Assembly: GCA_905183005.1 (NCBI GenBank)
Contig: CAJJDO010000158.1
Location: forward strand, 124,001 to 188,000
Reading direction: 5' to 3'
Origin: Paramecium pentaurelia
Lineage: Eukaryota > Ciliophora > Oligohymenophorea > Peniculida > Parameciidae
DNA length: 64,000 bases
Shown: in pieces, positions 25,208-37,271 of the stretch
How positions within the stretch are numbered: the stretch's first letter is position 1
Layout: every line of letters starts with the position of its first letter
The notes under the pieces: model-generated
Databases searched by the model: none
Told to the model about the DNA's origin: nothing
Seen by the model: only the letters and a program-made list of their open reading frames with translations
Made by a program: the position numbers and the translations under genes

Positions 25208-27274
25208 TCATTTCTTGCTCCCTACTCTCCTTATAGCATCTAATATCTTCTAAGCAAATTCCTTCAATATTTAATTGTCACCCACAGCACTTTTATGATT
25301 ACATATTGAATCAATCACATATGTCAATACTAAACCACTATAATTGAAGTTTTAAGCATAATCGTTCATGAATTCTACAAATTCTTATGAATTTTATCAA
25401 TACTATAATATTACTCCAATTAAATATGTTGAATGCTCTCATCACTTTTAGATTGTACTCATTCTCTATGAATTTCATTATAAAATGCATAACCGGTTAA
25501 TCTACTAATTCTTTATAAGGTGGCTACTTTCCTATAAAAATGTTATTCATTATATACTGTCTCTTCTTTCAAGTGTATTGATATAATACATTGTTTTATT
25601 CTAAAAGTCAATATATACTCCAACATATTCATATTAACTTATCTTCACAGGTATAAACACTTTGTCAAATTGATCAAATATAGTTCTATTTTTACCTTAA
25701 TATTGATCTGTAAAGCTTTAGGCTCTAAGAATAATATACAATTATTACTTTTAAGGATTTTAACTGAGTACATTATAAAATTCAATTGGAAATATAAGTA
25801 CTCTTTTAAATTCTTCTTATAAACGACTGAAATAGAATTCCATAATATTTTGAGAGAGTACCAACTTTTATTTAAGTAATTCAAATTCTTATCTATTTAT
25901 TTTCTTATTAAATTTGATAGCAACAATTTCCTCTTAATAAAGTTAAGGTTGCATAGGGGGTTATTTAGAAAAGAGCATTGATTTAGATTTTGGAATTTGT
26001 ATGGATTATCTTAATTATTATTATTGAAATTAAGGTTGAATTTGAATTTAGGATTTAGTTGATGAAGGTAATCCCATGCCTTCAAACATCTAATTTAAAT
26101 ATTTAAATATACTTTTTCATGAATGAAATCTGAATATTGATTTAACAATATTTTATATTATTCTGGATTGTTTTATGAATAATAGGTTAATAATTACTAT
26201 AATTAATCAGCAGGATTTGGTTCTTAAATTTTTTAATTTTTTACTTATTCCTTAAGTAATTCTTCCAAATCTTCAATTTTAACTCTAAACACTTTTTCTG
26301 GTGAAAAGAAAGGGATAATAGGTTTGAGAGTATAATCTTTAGGTTTTAATTCATCAGGTTGAGGAACATCCAATAATATTTAATTTTTAATATTCTCCAT
26401 TCCTTGAACAAAGTCTTTCATTGATATTTAATCTTTCATAGTATCTATTCTACTAGTAGATGGTAAAGAAATGTGAGATTGAGATATTTAATTTTATCCT
26501 TATCTTTAAGAATATTAATATCGTTTAGATGAATGATTATAAGAATTTTGATTTTATGAATGAGACTATTAATATGAAATATTATCTTATTTTTGACTAT
26601 ATTCTATCTAAGAGACTTACTTTGATTCTTATTATTTTGATTTATTGACTTCTTTTAAGAATTGATCATCAAGTATTCTTGAGAAAGACTCTCCATTTTC
26701 TTTCATTTATTATTATCTATATTATTTGAGTAACACCCATTTCATCAAAGATTATCTTTAACAATCATTAAAATTTAATTTAAAATTTTAATGATTTATA
26801 GCTCTAATATAGATACCAGCTATTATTGAGATAAAGTCTTTTGTCATTGAATCTATTCTAATAATTTTTTGATTAATAAAGGTATTTTCAATTTATGGAT
26901 TCCTATCAATCATAAGAATTTCTTAATTTATAGTATCCCAAAGTAATGCTGAAAGTATATCTTTAATAACAGTTACAGCAATTGAATAATTAGATGATGT
27001 TAATCGAATTGCTTAAATTTAATTAATATCAGTTATGAAATTGGCATCAACAGTAACATTTCTTCTGATTTGTGTTTTGATGTATTAAAGTGTGTATTAA
27101 ATAAGTTTGGGAGTAATTACATCATTCTAAATATTTATTTCTAGAATTTACATATAAATATTCCTTAGCTTCTGTCATTGTGATATCATGAATGAAGGGA
27201 CCAGGTACAAGTTTTTTTAAATATCTTTCATATTCATCATCATAATCTCTATAATCTGGAATTTAATCTGACAT
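25208..27274 (-). CDS. Gln-rich protein with degenerate Ulp1/SENP-like domain
   Basis: About 650 aa, with at least four introns of 23-31 nt. The N-terminal 200 residues are helical (MSDQIPDYRDYDDEYERYL...), followed by a Gln/Ser-rich linker. The C-terminal 200 residues look like a C48 (Ulp1/SENP) de-SUMOylase fold: AQSFTDQYQ, FDKVFIPVKISQYEYVGVYI, NKTMYYINTL, then QNFNYSGLVLTYVIDSI. In active enzymes these correspond to the HW strand, the D(S) strand and QxNxxDCG. Here the His position reads Tyr or Glu, Asp reads Asn, and Cys reads Ser, so it is probably a pseudoenzyme that binds but does not cleave SUMO-like proteins. The alignment is by eye and could be wrong; a wholly unknown protein is the alternative. 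Confidence 0.5.
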
Positions 27275-27335
27275 TTACTAAAAATATAATAAATTTATAA
27301 AAATTATTATATATTAAGTAGAATGGCTCAAATAA

Positions 27336-28849
27336 TCATCGAATAGTCGGAATATGCAAAGGGCCATTAAGTTATTTGAAATCCTAATTAATTTATGGAT
27401 ATAGATTCCAAAAACGTAAAGTTTCATCTCCTGCTCCAGTAACTATAGTTGATCCATCAGGAGACATAGCTAAATAAAGTACTCTATTTATTAATATTTA
27501 TAATACCTGCATGTATGTCCAACCAATGTGGATATTCTCTTCATATTATTACATTTCCAAAGTATTATTTAATTTTGACTATATCCATGAGTAGAAATAA
27601 GTTCATTTTCAATTTTACTAAACATGAGATTGCATACCTGACTACCAGTATCTTCTTTTTATAATGGTTTTCCTTCAAGAGCATTCCAAAATCTAATTGT
27701 CTTATCTGCAGTACCTCCTCCACTAGCCAATAAACCATGTTGATGTGGACTCCATGCAATAGCTTTAACTGCAGCCTAATGTTCAGACAATCTAAATATT
27801 GGTTTATCCTATTTATGTGAAGACCAAAGATAAAGTTTATTATCATTACCTCCTGATGCTAACATCTATCCATCAGGTGACCATTTTAAACCACAAACCT
27901 CTTATTTATGAGCAGATTATTTAAGAAAATAATTACCCTTCAATCTTAAATCTCTTTATAATATTAATTTATCTCTTGAACCACTACTTAATACATTATC
28001 TGAAAAGCACAATGTTCCTACTCTTGCAATATGACCCTTATAAGTACGAACTCTTTATAATTTAATGGCATCCCAAATCTACACTTCTCCTATTTTAGTT
28101 CCAACAGCTAAGTGAGGTCCTCTAAGTGACCATGCCACACTTGTAACTGAATCATTATGAAGATCTAATAATTTAGTAACTTTTGAAGATTATGCATTCC
28201 TGAATTTAATAAAATTGATACCATAAATATACACAAGAATTTAATGCCACAGATAATGTATTCTAACTACTCCAATCTATTAGATTTAAATAAAAATCAT
28301 CTTAAAGTTATGGTGCATCAAGAACTTTAAATGGAACTTTCTGTATTTTCCTAACATACTTACCATAATAATTGGAAAGTGTTTCTGATATAGTAAAATA
28401 TTTATGATCTATAAGAATACTAATAATTATATTAATAATATCATCTACCTATTGTAAATTTTGGAATTATGAATGTTGAAATTATTTTGCTGATTGTATT
28501 AAAATCCACTTTGATTGATGAACTACATTTAGTCTGACTCAAATATTGGTTCCTATTCAAGTATTTACTATTTATAGAGCATTTCTAATGCCATTTAAGC
28601 TGATGCAATGTCTTGACTCTCCAATTTGTTTTCAGGTAAGATAGAGAAATTCTTCTTTAATTGTGTAACAAACCGATCTCCCTTAAAAGATTTCTACCTT
28701 TTGTAATCTGTGCTACTCAAATTATATTAGTTCTCTTGCTTTGTCTATGGATGGTTCTCTAATTAAATTGAGGCATCATTGCACAAAGCTTAATAAGAAA
28801 CAGTCTTTTAATAAATGATCACTTTTACTTGGCTTTTCAATTTAGACAT
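27336..28849 (-). CDS. Cdc20/Cdh1-type APC/C activator, WD40 protein
   Basis: 479 aa with three introns (29, 22, 23 nt). The propeller is introduced by RKIQKVPFKVLDAPQLQDDF and LNLIDWS, both hallmarks of the Cdc20/Fizzy family. Seven WD-type blades follow, for example SVAWSLRGPHLAVGTKIGEV, LKWSPDGQMLASGGNDNKL and MSPDGSTIVTGAGDETLRFW. The chain ends exactly in Ile-Arg, the tail by which activators dock on the anaphase-promoting complex. The N-terminal C-box, normally DR(F/Y)IPxR, reads GDRFVTQLKK here, so the Ile-Pro and terminal Arg are altered. It likely selects substrates for APC/C ubiquitination, of either mitotic or Cdh1-type; the two cannot be separated by eye. Confidence 0.9.
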
Positions 28850-28936
28850 TTACAAACAAAATATTTTTTTATATATATATATAAAATATAAATATGTTTT
28901 CACTTTTTATCAATAATATTTCAAATATATTAATTT

Positions 28937-29503
28937 ATGTAACAACGATAACAAACACATGCAATCACAGAAGAAGGTAGAAAGTCTAGTTCAGACATCA
29001 TTAGTCCTTTACGTGAGATGTATTAAATAAGGAGGAATGTTATGAAACTTGAGAAACAACGTACTGATGAAAGTTGTCATCGTAAATCACAAGAATTCAT
29101 TAAACATATTAGTCAATCTCATAGGGATGTCATAATACCTTAACATCTTAAATTCGAGGATAATCTTGATGGTAGTAGAGCAACCATCAATTCCATTAAC
29201 TCTGTTGCTTAACATTATGAAATTATCAAACCAAATCTACATAACATTGATTGGAATAAGGAAAACAATTAAAATTTAAGTAATAAGAATAAACATCATT
29301 AAATATGTGAATCCAATAAACATAAAACAAAATTTATCCAATTAGATAATTAACGTCAATAAATTAATAAAACGATTTCATAAGTACTGCCTTCATGATT
29401 AATCGAATAGATGTCCAAGTGTAATAGACAATTAGCGAATGTGTTGAAAGCCTAAGTTGACAAATTATTTGATACTATCAAAACTGACCTTAACTATAAT
29501 TGA
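28937..29503 (+). CDS. Small unknown protein
   Basis: 179 aa from two exons; a 27-nt intron (29384-29410) contains an apparent TGA that would otherwise end the protein at 153 aa. The protein begins MQQRQQTHAITEEGRKSSSD, is polar and basic with many His/Asn/Gln, has no signal peptide or membrane helix, and ends in a short amphipathic helix (NVLKAQVDKLFDTIKTDL). It is divergent from the Cdc20 gene (87 bases between starts) and converges on the Atg8 gene. I do not recognise a family. Confidence 0.75.
29384..29410 (+). other. 27-nt intron containing a decoy TGA
   Basis: GTACTGCC...GAATAG. Retention would stop translation inside the intron; splicing extends the protein by 30 residues with consistent coding character. 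Confidence 0.75.
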
Positions 29504-29580
29504 TATGAATTTTTATTATATTTAATTAAAAAACTTATTCATTTTAGAGTGTGCATTTATAATAAATTATACTAATTATA

Positions 29581-30028
29581 TCAGAATCCAAATGTTTCAA
29601 AATCCGCATATTTTATATATAAAATATTATCCTCTTTATTTTTCTATGATTCAAAAATTGATCCAACAGTTTAATCCTCTAAATAAATATAAAAAACATA
29701 CCTCTCATCATTAATAAAGCATTATTGCAATATAAAAATATGCTAGTATTTTTATTAATAGCAGCATTTTATTTAATGGAATGGAGAAACTCAGCTAAAT
29801 TCTTAGTTTTATCAATTGCAAATCTAAATAAATTAAATGATTCTTTTACATTCTCCAAGGGTTTTAAGCTTAATTGTTAGATTAAATATTTGATTTTTTA
29901 TGTTTTTCAACAACCACCAATGCTTTTTATTCTCCAACAGCATTCATAACATTTTAATATCTTTGTTATCTTTCAACTAAAGTATATTTTTTTTAAAATT
30001 CAAATTCATTATCATTTGCTACTCCCAT
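29581..30028 (-). CDS. Atg8/LC3-family autophagy ubiquitin-like protein
   Basis: 132 aa after removing two introns (26 and 23 nt). The order matches Atg8: an N-terminal helical part (FQKKYTLVERQQRYQNVMN), then ALVVVEKHKKS (the V-x-V-EK strand), RIFAIDKTKNLAEFLHSIK, IFLYCNNALL, and VGSIFESQKNKEDNILYIKY followed by the end ETFGF. The penultimate Gly preceded by Phe is the lipidation residue. One extra residue after it means an Atg4-type protease should be needed to expose it before conjugation to phosphatidylethanolamine on phagophores. The basic patch in the middle loop and the usual Pro are reduced, so this is a diverged member. Its 3' end faces the small gene on the other strand. Confidence 0.8.
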
Positions 30029-30102
30029 TAGATTGATTTTCTTTTAAAACATTAATATACTTTCTTTGTTATAAAAATTATTATATAGTTATAAAGAAAT
30101 GA

Positions 30103-31876
30103 TCACTCTACAGGTTTTTTTTCTGGTACTTTGACAATTTATTTGTATTTCTATTAAATATCATTAAATCCTTCTTCTTCTTCTAGATCTTTTAATTTAC
30201 TAATAGAATAATAGCCAAATATACTTAAGTAATTAAAGAGATGATGAATATTTCAAATTTACTAATTCTCCAATTTAAATCAAAGCATTTTATTCAAATC
30301 TCTATTTAGATACAGTTTAATAAATTCTAATATATTCTTATTCATCTTTCAATTTCTTTAATTTATTTTAAACCATAATTTATCTTTCTAGATATTACTT
30401 TTCATTTTTATTCTAAATTTAATAACTTTTATTTACTTCCTTCTTTTTCTTCATATATTGAATAAGTTCTAAATGTTCTTTTTAATTTTAAATTTTTTAT
30501 TCCTTAATAGATTTCCATTCCTCACTTTTTTTTATTTAAAACTTTTCAATTCTATCTTAAATACTTTATAATTTTTCATCCCACTCTTCTAATTTTTCTG
30601 ATTATTTCCCTTCTATTTATTTATATCTTTCTTTCTATTTTGAAAATCTTGATTATTATTCATTCTTTTTATTTTACTACATTTTCTATATTAATTTATC
30701 ATGTTCTTCTTACAATTTCTCTGATTTTGATAATTTCTAACCAACTTTATTAAATAATTCAGATTCCTTTTCTTCTCTTTCTTGTTTAATTTTTAGATTA
30801 ATATTATTTAATTTCTATTCAAAATACTATTATTTTTCTAATCTATATTTTTCCATCTATTCTGCAGTTTTCTATCTTTTACTCATTGATTATTCTAATG
30901 CATGTTATTTTCTAACAAGTTCTTCCATCAAACGATTACCAAAATCATCTTTAAAATGATTAATTTTATCTTCTAATTTACGATTACGAGAAGCTATTTC
31001 TGATATCATTTTTGTTCGTTGTTATTAAATTAATAATTCTCTATAAAATAACAATATTAAATTATATTACTTGGCTTCCATTTTTTCTTAAATAGATTTA
31101 GAAGTATAAAAATCTTTATCTAATTATTTTCTTATTTTTTATTAATGAGTTTATAATCTCTCAATAACTTTTTTATTTTCTTATGCTGCCTTCTTCCTTA
31201 GATTTTCAAAAGTCTCTTTACGTGAAACAAGAAGTTTCTATTCCCTTTATTAATCATCTTGATATTTAAGTCTTCTATCCAATTCCTATCTAATTGCTTC
31301 TTTAGCAAAACAATCATTAATTTTTTGTTCTTTACATCTTTCTTCTTCAATTATTTATAATTTTTTATCCAAAGTTGGAGTTTCAATTGGTTTAGGAATT
31401 ATCTTTTTGATAAAATCAGATTCAGGCCATTTACTAAATATGAAATATGAATATACTAGCCTCTGAGTTCATCTTCTTCTCTCTACCTTTTTTAAAAATC
31501 AATCTTAATTCTTTTCCTATTATCAAAGAGATTCTAATAATCTCCTATTTGATAGATATATATTATAAATACTGATCAGCTCTCTCATGTAATTTATATA
31601 GGCCTTCTACATATCTACTTCTGTATATGGAATTTTTTGGATCTCAAAATCGTAGCGTAACTCGAACTTATTCCTAGATGAGTCAGATCACAAATGAAAC
31701 TTTCGACGGAAGTGATGATAATCTAATCCCATACTTTCCATGGCTTTTTAAGTAATAGGAGAATCAGGACGAAACTTTAGTTCATATTCTTAAATGAGGG
31801 ATAACAGTTTGCGAGGATTAGAAATATTGGAAAGATTGGAAATATTGATGAATTTTGGCTCTGTGATAAACTACAT
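30103..31876 (-). CDS. Coiled-coil protein
   Basis: 556 aa with four introns (27, 28, 23, 25 nt); the total divides by three. After a short globular start (ITEPKFINISNLSNISNPRK) the chain is almost wholly heptad-like and rich in Gln, Lys and Glu from about residue 130 to the end (for example QEKMEAKQYNLILLFYRELL and MEELVRKQHALEQSMSKRQK), ending KVPEKKPVE. No membrane segment. Such proteins in ciliates are often ciliary or basal-body components, but that is inference from type only. Its start codon is 26 bases from the start of the divergent gene to the right. Confidence 0.8.
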
Positions 31877-31902
31877 TTAATTAATTAATTTATTATATAT
31901 AT

Positions 31903-32242
31903 ATGTACTCTTGTGATATCCTACCATTACCAGGAAAATAGTATCGTTATACAAAGAATCTGAATCTTCTAAATTTAGATCATTATTCAAAGTAATATAG
32001 ATATAAAAACAATTTTAGTTAAGACCAACAAAGTTCTAGCAGAATTAGAAAACCGAATGGTAAATTTAAGTTATTAAGTGTATTTCATTTAGTTATTATT
32101 ATAGTTGCATAATGTAAAGAAAGATGAAGGCAAAAACTTTTATCATCATACTTCCATTTACAATTTAAAGGAATACTATAATCTAACTAAATCTCCTGTC
32201 TTTTTGTAAGCTCTTCCAACTCTATTGCTTTAGTTTGAGTGA
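31903..32242 (+). CDS. Small unknown protein
   Basis: 104 aa from two exons with a 25-nt GTA...TAG intron at 32080-32104. The protein opens MYSCDILPLPGKQYRYTKNL, has a basic polar middle (SSSRIRKPNGKFKLLS) and ends in a compact Leu-rich part (TKSPVFLQALPTLLLQFE). No signal peptide or clear membrane helix. The model rests on one intron restoring frame between two protein-like stretches. It ends 22 bases before the start of the next gene on the same strand. No family recognised. Confidence 0.6.
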
Positions 32243-32264
32243 CAATACGAAGTAGTTGAATGAA

Positions 32265-34774
32265 ATGTAAACAAAAGTACTCTTGACTGACTTTCAAAGA
32301 AAAGTGGCTTCTTATTTGAAGAAGATTCCAAAACCTAAGAATAATTAACAATATTACTCTGACATCAAACCACCAGGATATACAAAAGAATATGAAACTT
32401 AATAAACGATTCTACATACCTAATAAGAAGAATTACTGAATCGTTCATTATGTTTGAATAAATACAATTATAGACCTGAATGTATAAATGAATTTGACTT
32501 GTTTTAAGTGTCTGATGTTGGAATCGAAGTCATGTTGATGGATGGCACTAAATCCTTAAGCAAACAAGTCATTCCTAATGAAAGAATACAGAATCGTCTA
32601 CTCAAGTTTATGGAAAAGTACCTAAACGATGAACATATCGATTATGACTTAAAGTAATTTTGCTCTTTTCATTATTATAACACAGATTATAGAAGATGAC
32701 ATAGTAATACCGTGAAATTGTGAAAAAGATAAAAACCAAGGCTTTTAAAATAAAAGTGCCTGATCATTATTAGGTTTAGATGAGTGATTTTAATGATTAC
32801 TATTAAGTTAATGAGAAAAAGTAAAGAGAATATCTAGAATAATAATTTGATTCTCTAGCTGATCAGATTATCTAATCTATTCAATAAAGTTCTGATTCCT
32901 TATCTTCTTAAAGAGAATCTTAATAAGACCTTAATTAATAGGAATATATAAATAATACACCAAAGAATCATAATAAAGAAATTTAATCAGAAAAACTCAA
33001 TGAAATTGTTGATTATGAAGATGAAGATAGAGTTGATGATATGAGAGAATCTAAAAGAATTGGTAAATAAAAAGATCCAAAAAAATTAACCAAAAAATAA
33101 TCCATTAGAGTTTAAAGACCCTCAACTATTTAAAGATAAGAATCAAATGTTATATAATAATCAAATGAATAGAACAATCAAAATTAATAAAGGGAATAAC
33201 GACAACCAACAGTAAAATAAATTGAACCAATTCATGAAGAAGAATTAAAATAAACAATTCAAGAAATTACAGAGGAATTAAAGAAACCACATAAAAAGCA
33301 CATGACTAAAGCTTAAAGGGAAGAATAGAAAAAGAGAAAGAAAGAAATCTAACGATTACATGAAGATATTGAAAGAATCAAAAGAGAAAAGGGAGGAGAT
33401 TTTGAATATGAGAAAACAGATTCTGATAGTGAAGATAGATATAGAAGATAGAAATTACATAATTAATTTGATGATATGTTTAAACCAAGATAAATTACTA
33501 GAAGATAATCACATGAATTTGATTAAAATGAAGGAGAAGATCTTGATTATGCAAGTGAACAAGAGATTGAAGATAGAAACAAAATTTAAAGAGTTGAATA
33601 AATTATATAATAAAAGAGAGATCCTAATTATTAATATAATCCATAAGAATTTTGGTAATAAGAAGTTAAAATAAATATTAAGAAACCTTAACTTCCAAAT
33701 ATTGTATCTCAATAGAGATAATAAGAATAATTTTAATAATTTTAAAGAGAAAAATTAGAATAATAAATGTAAATGATTAATTAAAAATATTCACAATAAC
33801 CAAATGATTCTCCATAATACTAATAAGTAAATAATATTTAATAATAAATACCAAATGTTTAATAAATATAATAATTACTTAAAAATGATTAATAATAAAT
33901 TCCCTCTTAAAATAAAAGCTCTCCATAATAATAATATATGGCTACTCCTCATTAAGAAGAGAGAAAAAAATAAAATAGTCATTATAGTGTTCAAAAATCC
34001 TTTAAAACTCCATAATCTATCCCTTCTCAATAAAACAATTAAGATTCATTACATGGTATATAAGATCACTCTTTCAATATTGATAATAAATAAAATTCTC
34101 AAGGTTAACTTCCATAATAAAATTAGGAGGTTCGTAATAATATCTCATAAAATATATAAAATACATAAACCACTTAAAATCAATAAATTAGTAATCAAAA
34201 TGAGAATCAATAATAAAATAAAAACTTATAACATATTGGATAAAATGATCAAAAGTAAAAATAATAAGGTTCTAATACTAAAAAATAGGAAATACCTATT
34301 TCAGATAATAAGGGTAGAAGTATTCCATCAATGAGAAATATTGAATAAGAAGAAGGAACTTAGATTGCTAAATAAATAGAAGAAAAATTACAATAAGTTT
34401 AATCTACATTGAATAAAGTAAAGTTTGGTATGTATGAGTAAATGATGGCAGCACAATCAGTTTATGATGTTGATATTCATGTAATAATTAATTGAATAAA
34501 ATAGGAATATAAATTGACAGATTTTCCATTAAGTTAAACAGTATTTCCAAAACTCAATGGGGAAGATGAAAAATAAATCTTTTAATAATTGTAATTTATT
34601 ATTATTTTATTTTATCTAAGGTATGCTTGGCAGAAAGAAGTATATAAAATAATACCAATATTAAATTAATTGAATAGACATCTTATTGTATATAAATTAT
34701 TAAATTAGATACCTGATGAAGATGAAGGAGCTGCGTCATAATTAGTTAGTAGTAGTGATGATGATGATAACTGA
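32265..34774 (+). CDS. Large Gln-rich, charged unknown protein
   Basis: 807 aa with three introns (32, 24, 30 nt); the length divides by three. The N-terminal 125 residues are globular (QTKVLLTDFQRKVASYLKKI ... NEFDLFQVSDVGIEVMLMDG). The long middle is extremely rich in Gln, most of it encoded by TAA/TAG, with Lys/Glu helices (KAQREEQKKRKKEIQRLHED). The C-terminus is ordered again (SVYDVDIH, LSQTVFPKLNGEDEKQIF, YAWQKEVYKIIPILNQLNRH) and ends in an Asp run. It may be cytoskeletal or a disordered scaffold; there is no diagnostic motif. With a standard code, several spurious frames appear in the Gln-rich part. Confidence 0.75.
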
Positions 34775-34792
34775 TAATATTTTAATTATTAA

Positions 34793-36048
34793 ATGTCGTT
34801 ACTATATTCAAAGTAAACTATATCTAAATCTGATCTAATTGAGTCATTAACATTATTATTGTAACCTAAATCTTAATAAGACTTTGATTTTGCTTGTCAA
34901 TACTTTGGATCTCTTATGAAGAAACATACCAAAGAAGTTTTTAATATATTAAGATAAAAACATTATGTAAAATTTGTTGAACCTAAAACTGAAAATTTGT
35001 TGAATATATTATTTGTTATCCATTCTAATATTGAGGAAGAGTCAATAGCTAATTAATTAAGAGAGCCTGCAATATATTGGCTATAAAAATTATTGAAAGA
35101 AAACAAAGAGAGTTTTAAATAAATTGTAAATGAGATAAATACTTCAGGATTATTAACTCATTAATAATTTATAATAAAGTAAAACAATATCCATAATCAA
35201 ATTGAATTAATTACAGAAATAAGATAATCATCATATGATATTTAAAATCACGTCATCAAATATTAAGTAGAATAAGAGGATTAAAAGAAATCAAAATTAT
35301 TTTGTGTCATTTATTACTCATATTTGTAAAAATTATCAATTAATTTATTGGTTTACAAATCAATTAAAAATCTCCAGTATCCTTTTGAAGAACATGAGGA
35401 TATGAAGGGAAAAATTGTATGGATTTATAAAATTTAAAATATTATGTAAATTGGACTTAAATTATTAGAATATTCAAATAAAAAGTTTAAACTCTACTAA
35501 GATTTTATTTATTAAAATATGATATAATTTTTAATCTTTATTAGATAAGAGATTGAATACTTAATTAATTAATATGCAATAATTTCCAATTTGGATTGTT
35601 TATCTTTATATGAAATATATATTGAGTTTTTGAAATCACAAACAATAGTTGAAAAATATTGTTCAGATATTGATTTAAAAATACGATTGAATACTTCATA
35701 AATAGAGGAATTTTTGAATTTTTCTGTAAGAATAAGAGTTTTAAATTAATGTGCTTTTAAAAAAAGTCTAAAAGTACCAAGTAAACATTAACCAAATATA
35801 TCTTGTAATCTAATAATTGATGAGGAAGGAAAGGTAAAAAGATCAATCAATAATAGCATTAAAAAGTTTAGAGTGAATTCAATAAAGAAAATATGGATTA
35901 ACTTTATTTAATAGATTAAATAAGTGATGAAACATAAATTACAGAAAAGAGATATGAAAATAAATCTAGAGAAAATGAAGTTCATATGGAAATTGATTCT
36001 TATCGTTAGACTCATTTTAAAGGTTTAAGCACATTTTAGTAAAGTTGA
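34793..36048 (+). CDS. Unknown helical protein
   Basis: 410 aa with one 23-nt intron near the 3' end. Starts MSLLYSKQTISKSDLIESLT only 18 bases after the preceding stop. The body is alpha-helical and moderately hydrophobic (NLLNILFVIHSNIEEESIAN, LLVYKSIKNLQYPFEEHEDM, IIDEEGK), consistent with a helical-repeat or scaffold protein; the tail is acidic and polar (EIDSYRQTHFKGLSTFQQS). No membrane helix convinces. No family recognised. Confidence 0.7.
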
Positions 36049-36470
36049 TAATTAATTTCCATATTTTTATGATTAGATTTATAATTAATATTTCTTATAC
36101 TTTTATTAATATTTCAATTTAAATTGTAAATTTAATTAATTAACTAATTATTGATCACTATTTTAAGAGAATAGATTGAATATAAATATGATATGAGAAA
36201 TGTTTATAATACTTTTGATATTTTGATAGAAATAAATTATATCTTTAATAATAATAAGATGTAGTATATATATATAATTTGTGTCTAATTTTGATATGTA
36301 ATTAACAACTGTCAGTCTATAAGTATTCTTTTGATAAGATAAGGAGTGTTTTATTAATATATTATTTAATATTAATATAGACAATTAGGGTAGGATTGTG
36401 TATGAAAAGTTTAAAAAGTGAAAAAAGATGTGCATATCATGAATGATAATATAATAATATTAATTAAAAA
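36049..36470. other. AT-rich spacer
   Basis: Holds no protein-like frame; the apparent reverse-strand open stretch here is composition only. Presumably 3' UTR of the left gene and promoter of the right one. Confidence 0.5.
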
Positions 36471-37063
36471 ATGGAAGAATAAGGCATACGTCCAGAAACA
36501 TCAAAGTGCTCAAGGATGGAAAAGCGAAGATTAGTGTCATAGAGTCATTAAAGATAGGAGTCTAGTCAAGCTCAAAGAATTAATGGAATCACTTTATAAT
36601 AATATTTCAGAGGTGGCAACTTCAAAGTGTTGGAGATTAATGAAGATGATTGGGATAATGAATAACCTGAATAATAGGCACTTAAAGCTCCAATTCTATA
36701 AAATAATAATTTTCGTATTAAAACAGATAAGAAAATAAATAACAAAAAACTACTTGAAAGATCCCCTGTCTAAAATTTAACTATGAGCAAGGATTTTAAT
36801 CAACGTAAAATTAATAGAGTAAGTAAAGCAATTGACTATTATGCTAGCCTCATATTACATCAAATGAATTCTTTCAAAATGAGGATGATCTTAGAAAAAC
36901 TAAGATAGAATTGAAATACGGACGTATGAAGGAGGATGCAATTAATCGCTTTGGTAATCCGGATTAGGAACTATTAAATAAATATGCAGATAAATTTAAC
37001 ATAAATAAGGAACCTCCAAAATTAACACTTGCACCAAGAGAACTCTTTACAAAATTTAAATGA
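36471..37063 (+). CDS. Small basic unknown protein
   Basis: 187 aa with one 29-nt intron (GTAAG...GCTAG). It begins MEEQGIRPETSKCSRMEKRR, contains NGITLQQYFRGGNFKVLEIN, and a helical C-terminal half (RKTKIELKYGRMKEDAINRF) closing with PPKLTLAPRELFTKFK. No signal peptide or membrane helix. The intron is needed to reach the C-terminal half. No family recognised; it could be a nuclear or regulatory small protein. Confidence 0.7.
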
Positions 37064-37271
37064 ATATAAATTCTTTTTTTTCATTGCTACTGCAAGTTCC
37101 AAATACTTATTCTTTAATAAAAAATACAATTTCTATTAAATAGACATTCTAATCTATGTTTATTTAACTCTAATCTAATTTCTATATAATAATTAATAAT
37201 ATATAATCTTATTATGATATTTACTAAAAATTAAACACTTTTCAGCAAATTATTAATATTTTATATAAAGA

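Noticed and set aside
33360..34334. Forward frames of about 104 and 159 aa rich in Lys, Asn and Ile
   Set aside because: They are +1/+2 shadows of the Gln-rich coding region, arising because TAA-rich Gln codons read as Asn/Lys/Ile in other frames.
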